Below, piece by piece: positions 8,990-18,183 of a stretch of 49,499 nt of DNA. This stretch comes from Gemmatimonadales bacterium UBA2982 (lineage in GTDB: Bacteria > Gemmatimonadota > Gemmatimonadetes > Longimicrobiales > Gaopeijiaceae). The notes under the pieces are model-generated. The model was not told the origin of the DNA, did no database searches, and was given only the letters and a program-made list of their open reading frames with translations. The DNA lies in contig DEAM01000014.1 in NCBI GenBank assembly GCA_002347035.1, forward strand, positions 1 through 49,499, read 5' to 3'. How positions within the stretch are numbered: position 1 is the first letter of the stretch; each line of letters begins with the position of its first letter. The position numbers were made by a program, and so were the translations under genes.

Positions 8990-10117
8990 ATGAACGAATT
9001 CGCATCTATGCCTGATTACGGGCTTAGCTGGCTAGAGGCTAGTGGGGATCATCCGGACATCGTCCTCTCTACTAGGGTAAGGCTAGCCCGCAATCTCCAA
9101 GGTCATGCTTTCGGTCCTAGGGCTCGCGTTAACGACAGAGAGGCGATACTGCGTCTTTTCAAAGGATCATCTGGGAAATCCGATATTTTAAGTGGCGGTA
9201 CGTTGCTAGAGATGCCGGCAGTAGCTCTTCGAACCCGGCGGATCCTCCTCGAGCGAAGGGTCGTTACGAGGGATTTATTGGGGGATGAAGAAACAGGACC
9301 CGAGCAGGGTACTGCGGTACACCTGTCTGGGCTTGATCCGGTTAGCGTGATGGTAAACGAAGAAGACCATTTGCGGGTGCAGAGCCTGGTGTCCGGTCTT
9401 CGGATTGAGCAGGCGTGGCGAATGGTTGACAGACTTGATGAAGAGCTTGGCCGCGAGCTCCCGTTTGCCTATCACAATGAATTTGGATTTCTAACGTCGT
9501 GCCCTACAAATGTAGGGTCGGGCCTTAGGGCATCCGTTTTCATTCATCTTCCGGGGTTAGTACTCACCAAAGAGATCGGCAAGGTCCTACAGGGTCTTGG
9601 TCAGGTTGGGTTAACATTTAGGGGATTGTATGGTGAGGGTTCCGAAGTAATCGGGAACTTCTTCCAGATCTCAAACCAGACTACGCTAGGTAAGACTGAG
9701 GAAGATCTTGTAGACCACTTGGATAAGGTGGCTCGCCAAGTGATCCAATACGAACTACAAGCCCGGCAGGTACTCCTTCGCGACGCCCTTGGAGTGACAG
9801 AGGATAAGGTTTGGAAAGCTTATGGACTTCTTCGCTATGCGCGTTCTCTCTCCTTCGAAGAGTTAATGAACCTACTTTCAGGAGTCCGGCTTGGGTTGAG
9901 CCTGAAACTACTCCCGGGGCTCCGTGTATATACGCTCAACAAGATGATGATCTTCACGCAACCGGCGCACCTTGAGGAAGCGGCGGGGCGTGACCTTCCG
10001 TCTTCGGAAAGCGACGCGCATCGTGCAACTTATGTGCGACGTATCCTTGCTGCCGAGGGAGAAGTGTCAGCGGACGATTCAGCGTCTGGTGAGGCCGAAC
10101 TCTCAGATCAAGCCTAA
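8990..10117 (+). CDS. mcsB: Protein arginine kinase McsB (ATP:guanido phosphotransferase family)
   Basis: McsB phosphorylates arginine residues on proteins, marking them for ClpC-ClpP degradation. The 375-aa sequence (B. subtilis about 363) shows the guanido-kinase arginine-rich segment LSTRVRLARNLQGHAFG near residue 26, the signature VSVMVNEEDHLRVQ, and the catalytic-cysteine loop FLTSCPTNVGSGLRAS with Cys at residue 171. The start is 2 bases after the mcsA stop, and clpC begins 6 bases after its own stop, so the three genes form one unit. The short acidic Ser-rich tail after about residue 345 is not expected to be catalytic. Confidence 0.95.
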   Translation: MNEFASMPDYGLSWLEASGDHPDIVLSTRVRLARNLQGHAFGPRARVNDREAILRLFKGSSGKSDILSGGTLLEMPAVALRTRRILLERRVVTRDLLGDEETGPEQGTAVHLSGLDPVSVMVNEEDHLRVQSLVSGLRIEQAWRMVDRLDEELGRELPFAYHNEFGFLTSCPTNVGSGLRASVFIHLPGLVLTKEIGKVLQGLGQVGLTFRGLYGEGSEVIGNFFQISNQTTLGKTEEDLVDHLDKVARQVIQYELQARQVLLRDALGVTEDKVWKAYGLLRYARSLSFEELMNLLSGVRLGLSLKLLPGLRVYTLNKMMIFTQPAHLEEAAGRDLPSSESDAHRATYVRRILAAEGEVSADDSASGEAELSDQA

Positions 10118-10123
10118 GGGGTC

Positions 10124-12604
10124 ATGAACTACAATTTCACCGATCGTGTCCGGAAGGTCCTAGCGATGGCCAGAGAAGAGGCTATCCGACTACAACACGA
10201 TTACGTAGGTACGGAACATATTCTCCTAGGCCTTATTCGTGAGGAGGAGGCAGTGGCGGCGCAGGTTCTGATAAACCTTAGCGTCGATCTCGAGCAAATC
10301 CATGATCGGGTGGAAGAATCTGTCCGTAAAGGAAAGGCCACTATAGCTCTAGGTGAGCTACCGTATACGAGCCGGGCCAAGAAGGTGTTGGAATTCGCTA
10401 TGGCAGAGGCTCGTGACTTCAATCACTCCTATGTCGGAACCGAACACCTTCTGCTAGGACTCCTGCGTGAGGAGAAGGGCATAGCAGCTCAGGTTCTCAA
10501 CTCTCTTGGCGTAACGCTTGACGAGGCTCGTGAAGACACGCTCAAGATCTTGGGTTCCGAGGTGGCGCCTTCAGAGCCTGCCGGCATTGGCGGTGGCGGG
10601 CCAGCAAGTCCCGGAAAGAAAGGTGATAAGAAATCAAAAACACCAGCCCTCGATCACTTCTGCCGTGACCTAACTGAGTTGGCACATAAGGATAAGCTTG
10701 ACCCAACCATAGGGAGGGTTGAAGAAATCGAGCGTGTTGTTGAGATCCTGTGCCGAAGGAAAAAGAACAACCCGGTGCTCATCGGAGAACCCGGAGTGGG
10801 CAAGACTGCGATCGTTGAAGGCCTTGCTCAGCTTATCGCGGACGGTGAAGTCACTGAATTCCTCAAGGGGTACCGTGTGTTGGCTCTCGACATGGCCGCT
10901 GTGATTGCAGGCACAAAGTATCGGGGTCAGTTCGAGGAACGGCTTAAGGCCGTAATGAACGAAATCCACGAGAGTCAGACGGTCATTCTGTTTATCGACG
11001 AGCTACACACACTTGTGGGGGCAGGGGCGGCGGAGGGGGCGATCGACGCTTCGAACATGCTAAAGCCAGCGTTGGCTCGTGGTGAGCTTCAGTGTATTGG
11101 GGCTTCGACCCTGAATGAGTACAGGAAGTACATCGAGAAGGACGGCGCTCTTGAGCGTCGCTTCCAGCCGGTGATCGTAGAACCGCCGGCTGTGGAAGAA
11201 ACACTTGAAATCCTTAAGGGTCTTCGTGGGCAGTACGAGGATCACCACCGTGTGATTATTCCAGACGATGCTCTACAGCATGCGGCTAAGCTAGCGGACC
11301 GCTACATCACGGACCGCTTTCTTCCTGACAAAGCTATAGACGTGATTGACGAGGCAGGAGCGCGAGCCCGCATAGCGAGCCAAGTGCCGCCACCAGAGGT
11401 AGAGGAGCTGAAGGATCAGCTTTCAGAGATCGCAGCTCGGAAAGAGGAGGCTATAGGGGACCAAGACTTTGAGCGGGCGGCTGAGCTACGTGACGAGGAA
11501 CGTGAATTTGGACAGGCGATACAGGAACGTAGGGATGCCTGGGAAGAGGAGCGTAAGAAGCACCGACCAGAAATCAGCGAAGACGAGGTCGCCTTCATCG
11601 TCAGTCGCTGGACAGGAGTCCCAGTCACGAGAATTCGTCAGACCGAGTCGGATAGGCTTGTGCACATGGAGGATGAACTCCATAAGCGCATTGTTGGGCA
11701 AAACGATGCGATTGAAGCTATTAGTAGAGCAATCCGGCGGAGTCGGGCAGGTCTGAAGGATCCGCGGCGGCCTATTGGCTCGTTTATTTTTTCTGGACCT
11801 ACTGGTGTTGGCAAGACTGAATTGGCGCGTGCCTTAGCTGAGTTCCTATTTGCTGACCGGGAGGCTCTGGTTCGTGTAGATATGAGTGAGTACATGGAGA
11901 AGTTCTCAGTCTCACGCCTTATAGGTGCGCCTCCGGGTTATGTTGGCTACGAGGATTCGGGAGCGTTGACCAAGGCGGTGCGACGACGCCCCTACTCAGT
12001 CGTGCTACTCGACGAAATTGAAAAAGCCCATCCTGATGTTTTTAATATTCTGCTTCAGGTTCTCGACGAAGGTCATTTAACGGATAACTACGGTCGTGTA
12101 ATCGATTTCAAGAACACCGTGTTGATCATGACGTCGAATCTAGGTGCGCGTGACATCTCCAAGGGTAGTGGCTTGGGCTTCCAGTCCGGAGACCCGCAAG
12201 ACAGCTACCATATTATGAAGGACAAGGTGGCACAGGAGATTGAGCGAGCTTTCAATCCAGAATTCCTCAACCGAGTTGATGATACGATTGTCTTCCATTC
12301 GCTCACTAAAGAAGAGATAGGGGAGATTGTCCACATACTCATGGAAGATGTGCGGACACGCCTAAAGGAAGAAGAGATCAGCCTAACGCTCACGGATGCC
12401 GCGATTGAATTTCTCGTAGAGGAAGGCTACGACGAAAAATTCGGAGCTCGCCCACTTCGGCGGGCAATCCAGCGATTCCTAGAGGACCCTCTCTCCGAGA
12501 AGATTCTCTTAGCTGATTTTAGCAGGGGGGATGAGATCGAGGTCGATCTAAATGAGGAGGGTCGAGGGCTGACCCTGCAGGTGGGGTCGGCTACCAAGAC
12601 GTGA
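10124..12604 (+). CDS. clpC: ATP-dependent Clp protease ATP-binding subunit ClpC
   Basis: ClpC is a two-ring AAA+ unfoldase that feeds ClpP. The 826-aa protein has a double Clp-N domain (residues 1-145; repeated YVGTEHxLLGLxREE), a Gly/Ser/Lys linker, D1 with Walker A GEPGVGKT and Walker B VILFIDELHT, a middle coiled coil with a UVR motif (DFERAAELRDEE), and D2 with GPTGVGKT and VVLLDEIEKAH. A GLGF tripeptide loop in D2 (SGLGFQSG) is the expected ClpP contact. AAGGGG precedes ATG 10124. It follows mcsB by 6 bases. Its stop overlaps the bamA start by 4 bases (GTGA), tying protein quality control to outer-membrane assembly. Confidence 0.97.
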   Translation: MNYNFTDRVRKVLAMAREEAIRLQHDYVGTEHILLGLIREEEAVAAQVLINLSVDLEQIHDRVEESVRKGKATIALGELPYTSRAKKVLEFAMAEARDFNHSYVGTEHLLLGLLREEKGIAAQVLNSLGVTLDEAREDTLKILGSEVAPSEPAGIGGGGPASPGKKGDKKSKTPALDHFCRDLTELAHKDKLDPTIGRVEEIERVVEILCRRKKNNPVLIGEPGVGKTAIVEGLAQLIADGEVTEFLKGYRVLALDMAAVIAGTKYRGQFEERLKAVMNEIHESQTVILFIDELHTLVGAGAAEGAIDASNMLKPALARGELQCIGASTLNEYRKYIEKDGALERRFQPVIVEPPAVEETLEILKGLRGQYEDHHRVIIPDDALQHAAKLADRYITDRFLPDKAIDVIDEAGARARIASQVPPPEVEELKDQLSEIAARKEEAIGDQDFERAAELRDEEREFGQAIQERRDAWEEERKKHRPEISEDEVAFIVSRWTGVPVTRIRQTESDRLVHMEDELHKRIVGQNDAIEAISRAIRRSRAGLKDPRRPIGSFIFSGPTGVGKTELARALAEFLFADREALVRVDMSEYMEKFSVSRLIGAPPGYVGYEDSGALTKAVRRRPYSVVLLDEIEKAHPDVFNILLQVLDEGHLTDNYGRVIDFKNTVLIMTSNLGARDISKGSGLGFQSGDPQDSYHIMKDKVAQEIERAFNPEFLNRVDDTIVFHSLTKEEIGEIVHILMEDVRTRLKEEEISLTLTDAAIEFLVEEGYDEKFGARPLRRAIQRFLEDPLSEKILLADFSRGDEIEVDLNEEGRGLTLQVGSATKT

Positions 12605-15039
12605 TACGGCGGGTTGTAGAAGGTCGTTCTTGGCTATTCCTACTGATGGGCCCCGGCCTCATCGGTAGCCTAACGCTTTTGGCCGAACCAATTTCTGGGC
12701 AGCAAGCACCGACAGGTCAGGAGGCCCGCCTCCTCTTGATTGATTCTGTAGCGGTAGAAGGGAATTCCCGCATCCAGCCCCAGGCCGTAGTTGGCCTTTT
12801 CGGCATTGATCAGGGTGATGAAATCAGCTACAGAGACGTTCAGAGGGGCATTAAGCGTCTCATGACCAGCGGTCAGTTTAGAGATGTAACAGTGCGTGCC
12901 CAGGGTATAGACCGCTTCCTTTTGATTCTTGAGGTTGAAGAAGAGCAGTGGATCCGGAGAGTGGTCATCGACGGGCTTGAAAGTGTTCCGGCGCGGACTG
13001 TGCAGGACACGACAAACTTGCGATCTGGTGACGCACTCAACAGGCAGAGGCTGCTGGATGCGCAGACCTTTATTCGTGATGAACTAGCCCAGGAAGGAAT
13101 TCCCTTTGCAGAGATCGAACAACGTTTAATTCCAGTGCCGGGGGATGAAAACGAGGTAGACGTTTTCATAGATGTCACGGAAGGTCAGAGGGTTACAGTT
13201 GCTCAGGTTGAGTTTTCTGGAAATGAAAGTGTGGGCGATGATGATCTGCGCGGTGCAATGGGGATCAAGCGAGAAGGTTTCTGGTGGTTTCGCGGAGGAT
13301 CTTTCAACGAAATCGACTACGATTCCGATTTACAGAGCAATATCCCAGCACTCTATAGATCACAGGGATTTCTCGACGCTGAAGTGGTTTCTGATACTGT
13401 GGTTGTGGATCCTACCACTGGAAAAGCACGTCTTGAAATCACCCTTGAGGAGGGGCGGCAATATCGCCTGAATTCTTTTTCTGTTTCTGGAAATTCAGAG
13501 TTCGAAGAAGAGGAGTTTTCATCCCTTTTTACATCCGGGGGGGGTGGCGTCCTTAGCAGCCTAGGGCTTGGTGGGGGAGCGGAGGCGGCTAACGTCGAAG
13601 GGAATGTTTTCGACGTCGAAGCATTTAACGGGGCAATCGACCAGGCACTTGAGTGGTATCGAAATGAAGGCTACCTGTATGCTGAGATTAACCCGGTCGT
13701 CACTCGATTAGAGTCCGAAGACGACAGCCTCCCAATGGTGGACGCAGCTTGGGAAATTCAGGAGGGGCCCCTAGCTCTCATCAACAGAGTGTCAATTGTA
13801 GGCAATGACTACACCCATGAGTGGGTTATCAGGAACCAACTCACCGTCATTCCTGGGGATGTGTACAGTCAGGACAGGCTAATCCGGAGCTATCAGAGTG
13901 TTTCTAGTCTCGGATTCTTTGAGACACCAATGCCTTTCCCGGATATCCAGCCAACTGAATCAGGCGACGTCGATATCACCTTTGAGGTTGCTGAGAGGTC
14001 CACAGGCTCTATCAACTTCGGCACTTCAGTAGGCGGTGGTTATGGGATGACTGGGTTTGTCGGATATGAGCAACCCAACCTATTTGGTCAGGCGAAAGCA
14101 GGAAGTCTTCGTTGGGACTTTGGCAGATTCTTGAACAGCTTTCAGATGTCGTACACTGATCCAGCGCTTCTGCAGAGCCTGGTGTCTGGAACGGTTACTC
14201 TATTTAACTCCCGCGACAGGTTCTTTCAGTTTACCTCGGGCCGCCGCCGTAGACTCGGAGGGGACATCCGTTTTGGTTTTCCGTTCCGACGCTCTCTCTT
14301 TACGCGCGTCTTTGTCGGATACGGGATTTCCCGCACGGATTATGAACTCTTCACTGAAGAGGATGACACCTCTCTCTTTGGCCGCCCACCCGGGGTTCAG
14401 AGTCAACTTCAACTGGGCGTAACTCGTCAGACACTCGACCATCCTATTTTTCCTACAGTGGGCTCAAGACAAAATGTGGCCGTTGAGCTGAATGGGGGAA
14501 TTTTTGGAGGTGATGGGGACTTCACACGGGTTTTGGGAGACGGTTCCTGGTGGGTTCCGGTCGGCCAGATTGGGGGAGACGGAGTCCAGGGTGGGATGCG
14601 GTTTGCGCTCGGTTTAGAACTTAAGGCTGGCGCGGTATTCGGAGACGTAGGCAGGTTTCCCTTTGATCGATTCTGGATGGGAGGGGTTCAATTTGGGGAA
14701 CAGCTACGTGGGTATGATGAGACCTCAATCACGCCGCTCGGTTTTTACGAGGAGCGATCCAGGGACATTCTAGATATTGATCGATTGGGTAACGCGTTCT
14801 TTAGCCTCAGCGTCGAATACCAGTTTAGGATGAGTGACCAATTGAGCTTGGGTGTCTTCTACGACGCTGGTAACGTTTATCGGGGCCCTATCGAATTTGA
14901 CCCAACTCGGTTATACCGGGGCGCCGGTATAGGAGCAGCATTAGTTACCCCCTTTGGTCCGATCGGTCTTGATTATGCGTACGGCTTTGATCGAAGGAAT
15001 CCAGGGTGGCAGCTTCACTTCCGGATGGGCGGAGTCTGA
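12601..15039 (+). CDS. bamA: Outer membrane protein assembly factor BamA
   Basis: BamA is the core insertase of outer-membrane beta-barrels. The 812-aa precursor has an N-terminal signal segment (about residues 1-35, ending SGQQA), five POTRA domains (roughly 45-113, 116-196, 197-286, 287-390 and 392-470) and a C-terminal Omp85 barrel from about 475. POTRA4 has a glycine-rich insertion, SGGGGVLSSLGLGGG, near residues 309-323. The protein ends HFRMGGV, without the terminal Phe/Trp typical of a beta-signal. GTG 12601 overlaps the clpC stop by 4 bases, so translational coupling is likely. ompH and the lpx genes follow, the classic bamA-ompH-lpxD arrangement. Confidence 0.95.
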   Translation: MIRRVVEGRSWLFLLMGPGLIGSLTLLAEPISGQQAPTGQEARLLLIDSVAVEGNSRIQPQAVVGLFGIDQGDEISYRDVQRGIKRLMTSGQFRDVTVRAQGIDRFLLILEVEEEQWIRRVVIDGLESVPARTVQDTTNLRSGDALNRQRLLDAQTFIRDELAQEGIPFAEIEQRLIPVPGDENEVDVFIDVTEGQRVTVAQVEFSGNESVGDDDLRGAMGIKREGFWWFRGGSFNEIDYDSDLQSNIPALYRSQGFLDAEVVSDTVVVDPTTGKARLEITLEEGRQYRLNSFSVSGNSEFEEEEFSSLFTSGGGGVLSSLGLGGGAEAANVEGNVFDVEAFNGAIDQALEWYRNEGYLYAEINPVVTRLESEDDSLPMVDAAWEIQEGPLALINRVSIVGNDYTHEWVIRNQLTVIPGDVYSQDRLIRSYQSVSSLGFFETPMPFPDIQPTESGDVDITFEVAERSTGSINFGTSVGGGYGMTGFVGYEQPNLFGQAKAGSLRWDFGRFLNSFQMSYTDPALLQSLVSGTVTLFNSRDRFFQFTSGRRRRLGGDIRFGFPFRRSLFTRVFVGYGISRTDYELFTEEDDTSLFGRPPGVQSQLQLGVTRQTLDHPIFPTVGSRQNVAVELNGGIFGGDGDFTRVLGDGSWWVPVGQIGGDGVQGGMRFALGLELKAGAVFGDVGRFPFDRFWMGGVQFGEQLRGYDETSITPLGFYEERSRDILDIDRLGNAFFSLSVEYQFRMSDQLSLGVFYDAGNVYRGPIEFDPTRLYRGAGIGAALVTPFGPIGLDYAYGFDRRNPGWQLHFRMGGV

Positions 15040-15171
15040 TCTCCAACGACTATTGGCTACTCGGGCAGTGGAACAAGAAGACGGCTAAGGACTAGGAATG
15101 ACGCGCAGTTCACGCCGTGTGGGAAGAGCGAAATTCGACCGATTAGCATGACATCAAAAGGAGCAGGAATT

Positions 15172-15705
15172 ATGCGATGCACCCCATTTCTGGTCGCGAC
15201 GATGATTTTCATCTTTGCGGGTGGGGCCTTGCAGGCCCAGACGCTGAAGATCGGGTACATAAATTCTCAGCAGATCTTGGCTAGCTCCACTGAGGCAACT
15301 GCCGCCCAGGAGCAATTTGGGCAGGAAATGGAGGCTTATCAGGCAGAGATTACAGGATTAGAGGAAGAGCTCAACGGGATGTCCCAACGTCTCGAGCAGC
15401 AAGCGCTTACTCTTTCTCCAGAGGCTAGACAAAACCGAGAGCAACAGCTCCAGTCAGGAATCCAAGAGTTGCAACAGAGAGCAGCTCAGCTCGAACAACT
15501 TGCTGCTCAAAGGAGGGCAGAGTTGCTCCAGCCTGTTATGGACAAGATCACGGCCGTAATAGAGGCTCTACGTGAAGAGGGACAGTACTCGCTTATTCTC
15601 GATCTCGGGGCGGGGGCGATTATCTCTGCGGATACGACGCTCGACCTTAGTCAACAGGTGATCGACCGTCTTAGTCAGGGCGCAGATACCGGAGCAAGTA
15701 GATAA
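15172..15705 (+). CDS. OmpH/Skp family periplasmic chaperone
   Basis: Skp/OmpH chaperones hold unfolded outer-membrane proteins in the periplasm. The protein has a signal peptide (MRCTPFLVATMIFIFAGGALQAQ), a beta start (TLKIGYINSQQILASS) and a long Gln/Glu-rich coiled-coil hairpin (about residues 45-125), then a small C-terminal beta part with the family pattern EEGQYSLILDLGAGAIISAD. ATG 15172 is chosen because AAAAGGAG at 15156-15163 gives an 8-base spacing; in-frame ATG 15148 would spoil the signal peptide. It lies between bamA and lpxD, as in proteobacterial skp loci, and is followed by a terminator. Confidence 0.93.
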   Translation: MRCTPFLVATMIFIFAGGALQAQTLKIGYINSQQILASSTEATAAQEQFGQEMEAYQAEITGLEEELNGMSQRLEQQALTLSPEARQNREQQLQSGIQELQQRAAQLEQLAAQRRAELLQPVMDKITAVIEALREEGQYSLILDLGAGAIISADTTLDLSQQVIDRLSQGADTGASR

Positions 15706-15733
15706 CAAAGAGCCACACACATTAGTAGTCTAC

Positions 15734-15778
15734 GGGCCCACGGGAGCGAGCGCACGCGTCCGTGGGCCCCTTTCTTAT
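15734..15778 (+). terminator. Rho-independent terminator after ompH
   Basis: A perfect 10-bp GC-rich stem pairs GGGCCCACGG (15734-15743) with CCGTGGGCCC (15760-15769), with a 16-base loop that may pair further. The T-rich tail CTTTCTTATTT follows. It separates the clpC-bamA-ompH transcript from the lpx genes, so lpxD probably has its own promoter or depends on read-through. Confidence 0.85.
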
Positions 15779-15798
15779 TTGATAGGGAGTAGGTCGCT

Positions 15799-16857
15799 AT
15801 GAGTCTCAATCACCAAGGGGCTGAGCCTGGTACCCCACTGACTCTCACCCAAGCTGCCAGTCTCGTCCAAGGACGCCTGGATGGAGATGGTTCAATCCAA
15901 ATTCATGGACTCGCACCACTGGATGAGGCAGGCCCTGGTGAGATGGCCTTCTTGGCGATGAAGCGATATGGACGACTCCTGAGGACATCAAGCGCTGGCG
16001 CTTACCTGGTATCATCCGAGTTCGAGGACCTGATTCCCACAGGTGCATCTAAGGTGATAGTAGACAAACCTTATCCCGCTCTCAGGGAGCTCCTTTTGTA
16101 TTTTGGCGATGAAGCTGTTTTGCGTCCAGAAGTGCACGATACTGCGGTTATTGGAAGCCGAGTTCGACTAGGTAGTGGTGTTCGTATCGAACCTTTCGTG
16201 GTGATCGAAGATGGAGTCTCGATAGGTGATGGAACACGTTTGGGTTCGCATAGTGTGGTCGGATCGAACAGCACGGTTGGACGGGACTCAATACTTCATG
16301 CTCATGTAGTCATCTATCCACGTTCAGTGATCGGCTCGAATGTTGTTCTGCATTCTGGCACACGGATAGGATCAGACGGATTTGGATATACGGAAATTGA
16401 GGGCATACACCGAAAGATTCCTCACATAGGCAGGGCTATTATTGAGGATAACGTCGAGATTGGTTCGAATACGACTGTGGACCGTGGCTCATTCGGGGAC
16501 ACTAGAGTGGGCACTGGTACCAAGATTGACAATCTGGTCCAAGTCGCCCACAACGTGCAGATCGGCGCCCGTTCTCTTTTGGCTGCTCTTGTCGGAATTG
16601 CTGGGTCTACCCGCATCGGAAAAGGTGTTTGGATGGGTGGCCGGGCAAGCGCAACAAACCATCTCGAGATTGGAGATGCTGCTCAGGTAGCGTTCGACAG
16701 TACAGTGATGAAGGACATTAAAGCCGGTGAGACCGTGAGCGGTTCCCCAGCAAGGCCGCACCGGGAAGAACTCAGGCGGCAGGCTAATGTCCATCGCTTG
16801 GGAAAGCTACAAGAGCGCGTTGAAGTACTGGAGGCAGGGTCTGGAGAGTCTGGTTAG
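15799..16857 (+). CDS. lpxD: UDP-3-O-(3-hydroxyacyl)glucosamine N-acyltransferase LpxD
   Basis: LpxD adds the N-linked 3-hydroxyacyl chain, the third step of lipid A synthesis. The 352-aa protein has the N-terminal uridine-binding domain (residues 1-105), a left-handed beta-helix of hexapeptide repeats (about 110-300; VRLGSGVRIEPFVVIEDG and others), and a C-terminal helix. The catalytic His lies at 251 in VQVAHNVQIG (E. coli His239). AGGGAG lies upstream of ATG 15799. It is the first gene after the ompH terminator and heads the lpxD-lpxC-fabZ-lpxA-lpxB series. Confidence 0.96.
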   Translation: MSLNHQGAEPGTPLTLTQAASLVQGRLDGDGSIQIHGLAPLDEAGPGEMAFLAMKRYGRLLRTSSAGAYLVSSEFEDLIPTGASKVIVDKPYPALRELLLYFGDEAVLRPEVHDTAVIGSRVRLGSGVRIEPFVVIEDGVSIGDGTRLGSHSVVGSNSTVGRDSILHAHVVIYPRSVIGSNVVLHSGTRIGSDGFGYTEIEGIHRKIPHIGRAIIEDNVEIGSNTTVDRGSFGDTRVGTGTKIDNLVQVAHNVQIGARSLLAALVGIAGSTRIGKGVWMGGRASATNHLEIGDAAQVAFDSTVMKDIKAGETVSGSPARPHREELRRQANVHRLGKLQERVEVLEAGSGESG

Positions 16858-16896
16858 GTTTGGTTTGTTATGTGATCTGCACTCAAGGGAAGGTAA

Positions 16897-17736
16897 GTGA
16901 GCACATCCAAGCAACGGTCGATTTCTCGCTCAATTACTATACGGGGTGCAGGGCTACATTCAGGTGAGTCGACATCACTGACCTTTTCTCCAGCCGACCC
17001 GGGAACAGGAATTGTTTTTAGGCGGCCTGATCTAGAAGGATCTGCGGACATACCGGCGAACCTGGAACACGTGGTCGACACTCGCCTCGGAACCACCTTG
17101 AGTAATGGGGAGTGGAGCATACTCACAGTCGAGCACGCTCTGGCGGCTGTGGCAGCACTTCAAATCGACAATGTTCAGATAAACGTCTTGGGGCCAGAGA
17201 TACCGGCCCGAGACGGATCTTTCAAAGATTATGTTGCTGCCCTAGACGACGCAGGACCTGTAGAACAGGAAGCGCACGCCACAGTTTTCGATGTGAGTAA
17301 GCCGTTAGAAGTTACAGCAGGAGAAGGACAGTCGTATTTGGCTATGTCTAGCACAGGGCTGAGGGTTTCAGCCACGATCGATTTTGAACATGAGACGATC
17401 GGTCGGCAGACTGGAGCATTCCTTCTGGACGAAGATGGCTTCCGGGCTAATGTCGCTAATGCACGGACATTTGGATTTGAGGCAGACGCGGAGGCGCTCC
17501 ACGCTCAAGGCTTGGCTCTCGGTGCCTCTTTGGAGAATACTATCGTTCTAGACAGTCATGGCGTAATGAATGACAGTCTCCGTTTCAAAGATGAGTTCCT
17601 CAGACATAAAGTCGGAGATATAGTAGGTGACCTAGCGCTACTAGGCGCTCGGCTTAATGCGCACATCGTCGTGGAGCGACCAAGCCACACGGGGAATGTG
17701 AAGCTCGCACGGGCCATAAGGTTAGATAACCAATAG
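16897..17736 (+). CDS. lpxC: UDP-3-O-acyl-N-acetylglucosamine deacetylase LpxC
   Basis: LpxC is the zinc deacetylase that commits UDP-GlcNAc to lipid A. The 279-aa protein begins ISRSITIRGAGLHSGE, typical of the family. Zinc and catalytic residues are in place: Glu79-His80 in TVEHALAA, His237 and Asp241 in RHKVGDIVGD (E. coli E78/H79 and H238/D242). It is a stand-alone LpxC, not the LpxC-FabZ fusion of Bacteroidetes, although fabZ follows within 20 bases. The start is GTG 16897 with AAGGGAAGG at 16885-16893 just upstream. Confidence 0.96.
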   Translation: MSTSKQRSISRSITIRGAGLHSGESTSLTFSPADPGTGIVFRRPDLEGSADIPANLEHVVDTRLGTTLSNGEWSILTVEHALAAVAALQIDNVQINVLGPEIPARDGSFKDYVAALDDAGPVEQEAHATVFDVSKPLEVTAGEGQSYLAMSSTGLRVSATIDFEHETIGRQTGAFLLDEDGFRANVANARTFGFEADAEALHAQGLALGASLENTIVLDSHGVMNDSLRFKDEFLRHKVGDIVGDLALLGARLNAHIVVERPSHTGNVKLARAIRLDNQ

Positions 17737-17754
17737 TCCTCGGGGAGCGTGATT

Positions 17755-18183
17755 ATGGACTCAGCTCAGATTATGCGGCTTCTACCACACCGGTACCCGA
17801 TGCTGCTGGTCGATCGGGTCGTCGAAGTGGTAAAGGGTGAGCGCATTGTTGGAATTAAGAATGTCACAGTTAATGAGCCTTTCTTTCAAGGACACTTCCC
17901 GGGGCACCCGATTATGCCTGGGGTGCTACTTGTGGAGGCCATGGCTCAAGTTGGTGGTCTACTGCTCCTCGACGAGATCGAAGACCCTGAGCAGAAAGTC
18001 CTCTATTTCATGACAATGGATAAAGTAAAATTCCGTCGCCCGGTAACACCTGGTGACACAATTACCCTGGAGGCAGAAGTCCTGCAGCTTCGTGGTGAGG
18101 TTTGCAAGATGCAGGGGACGGCTTCGGTCGAAGGTAATACCGTAGCCGAGGCAGAGTTTAAGGCCAGGATTATGGACAAGTGA
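17755..18183 (+). CDS. fabZ: 3-hydroxyacyl-ACP dehydratase FabZ
   Basis: FabZ dehydrates 3-hydroxyacyl-ACP in fatty acid elongation and competes with LpxA/LpxD for hydroxyacyl-ACP. The 142-aa hot-dog-fold protein has the early motif LLPHRYPMLLVDRV, the catalytic His region FFQGHFPGHPIMPGVLLVEA with its Glu, and RRPVTPGDTI. ATG 17755 is chosen because GGGGAG (17742-17747) gives a 7-base spacing; GTG 17749 would leave only 1 base. The stop overlaps the lpxA start by 4 bases. Confidence 0.96.
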   Translation: MDSAQIMRLLPHRYPMLLVDRVVEVVKGERIVGIKNVTVNEPFFQGHFPGHPIMPGVLLVEAMAQVGGLLLLDEIEDPEQKVLYFMTMDKVKFRRPVTPGDTITLEAEVLQLRGEVCKMQGTASVEGNTVAEAEFKARIMDK

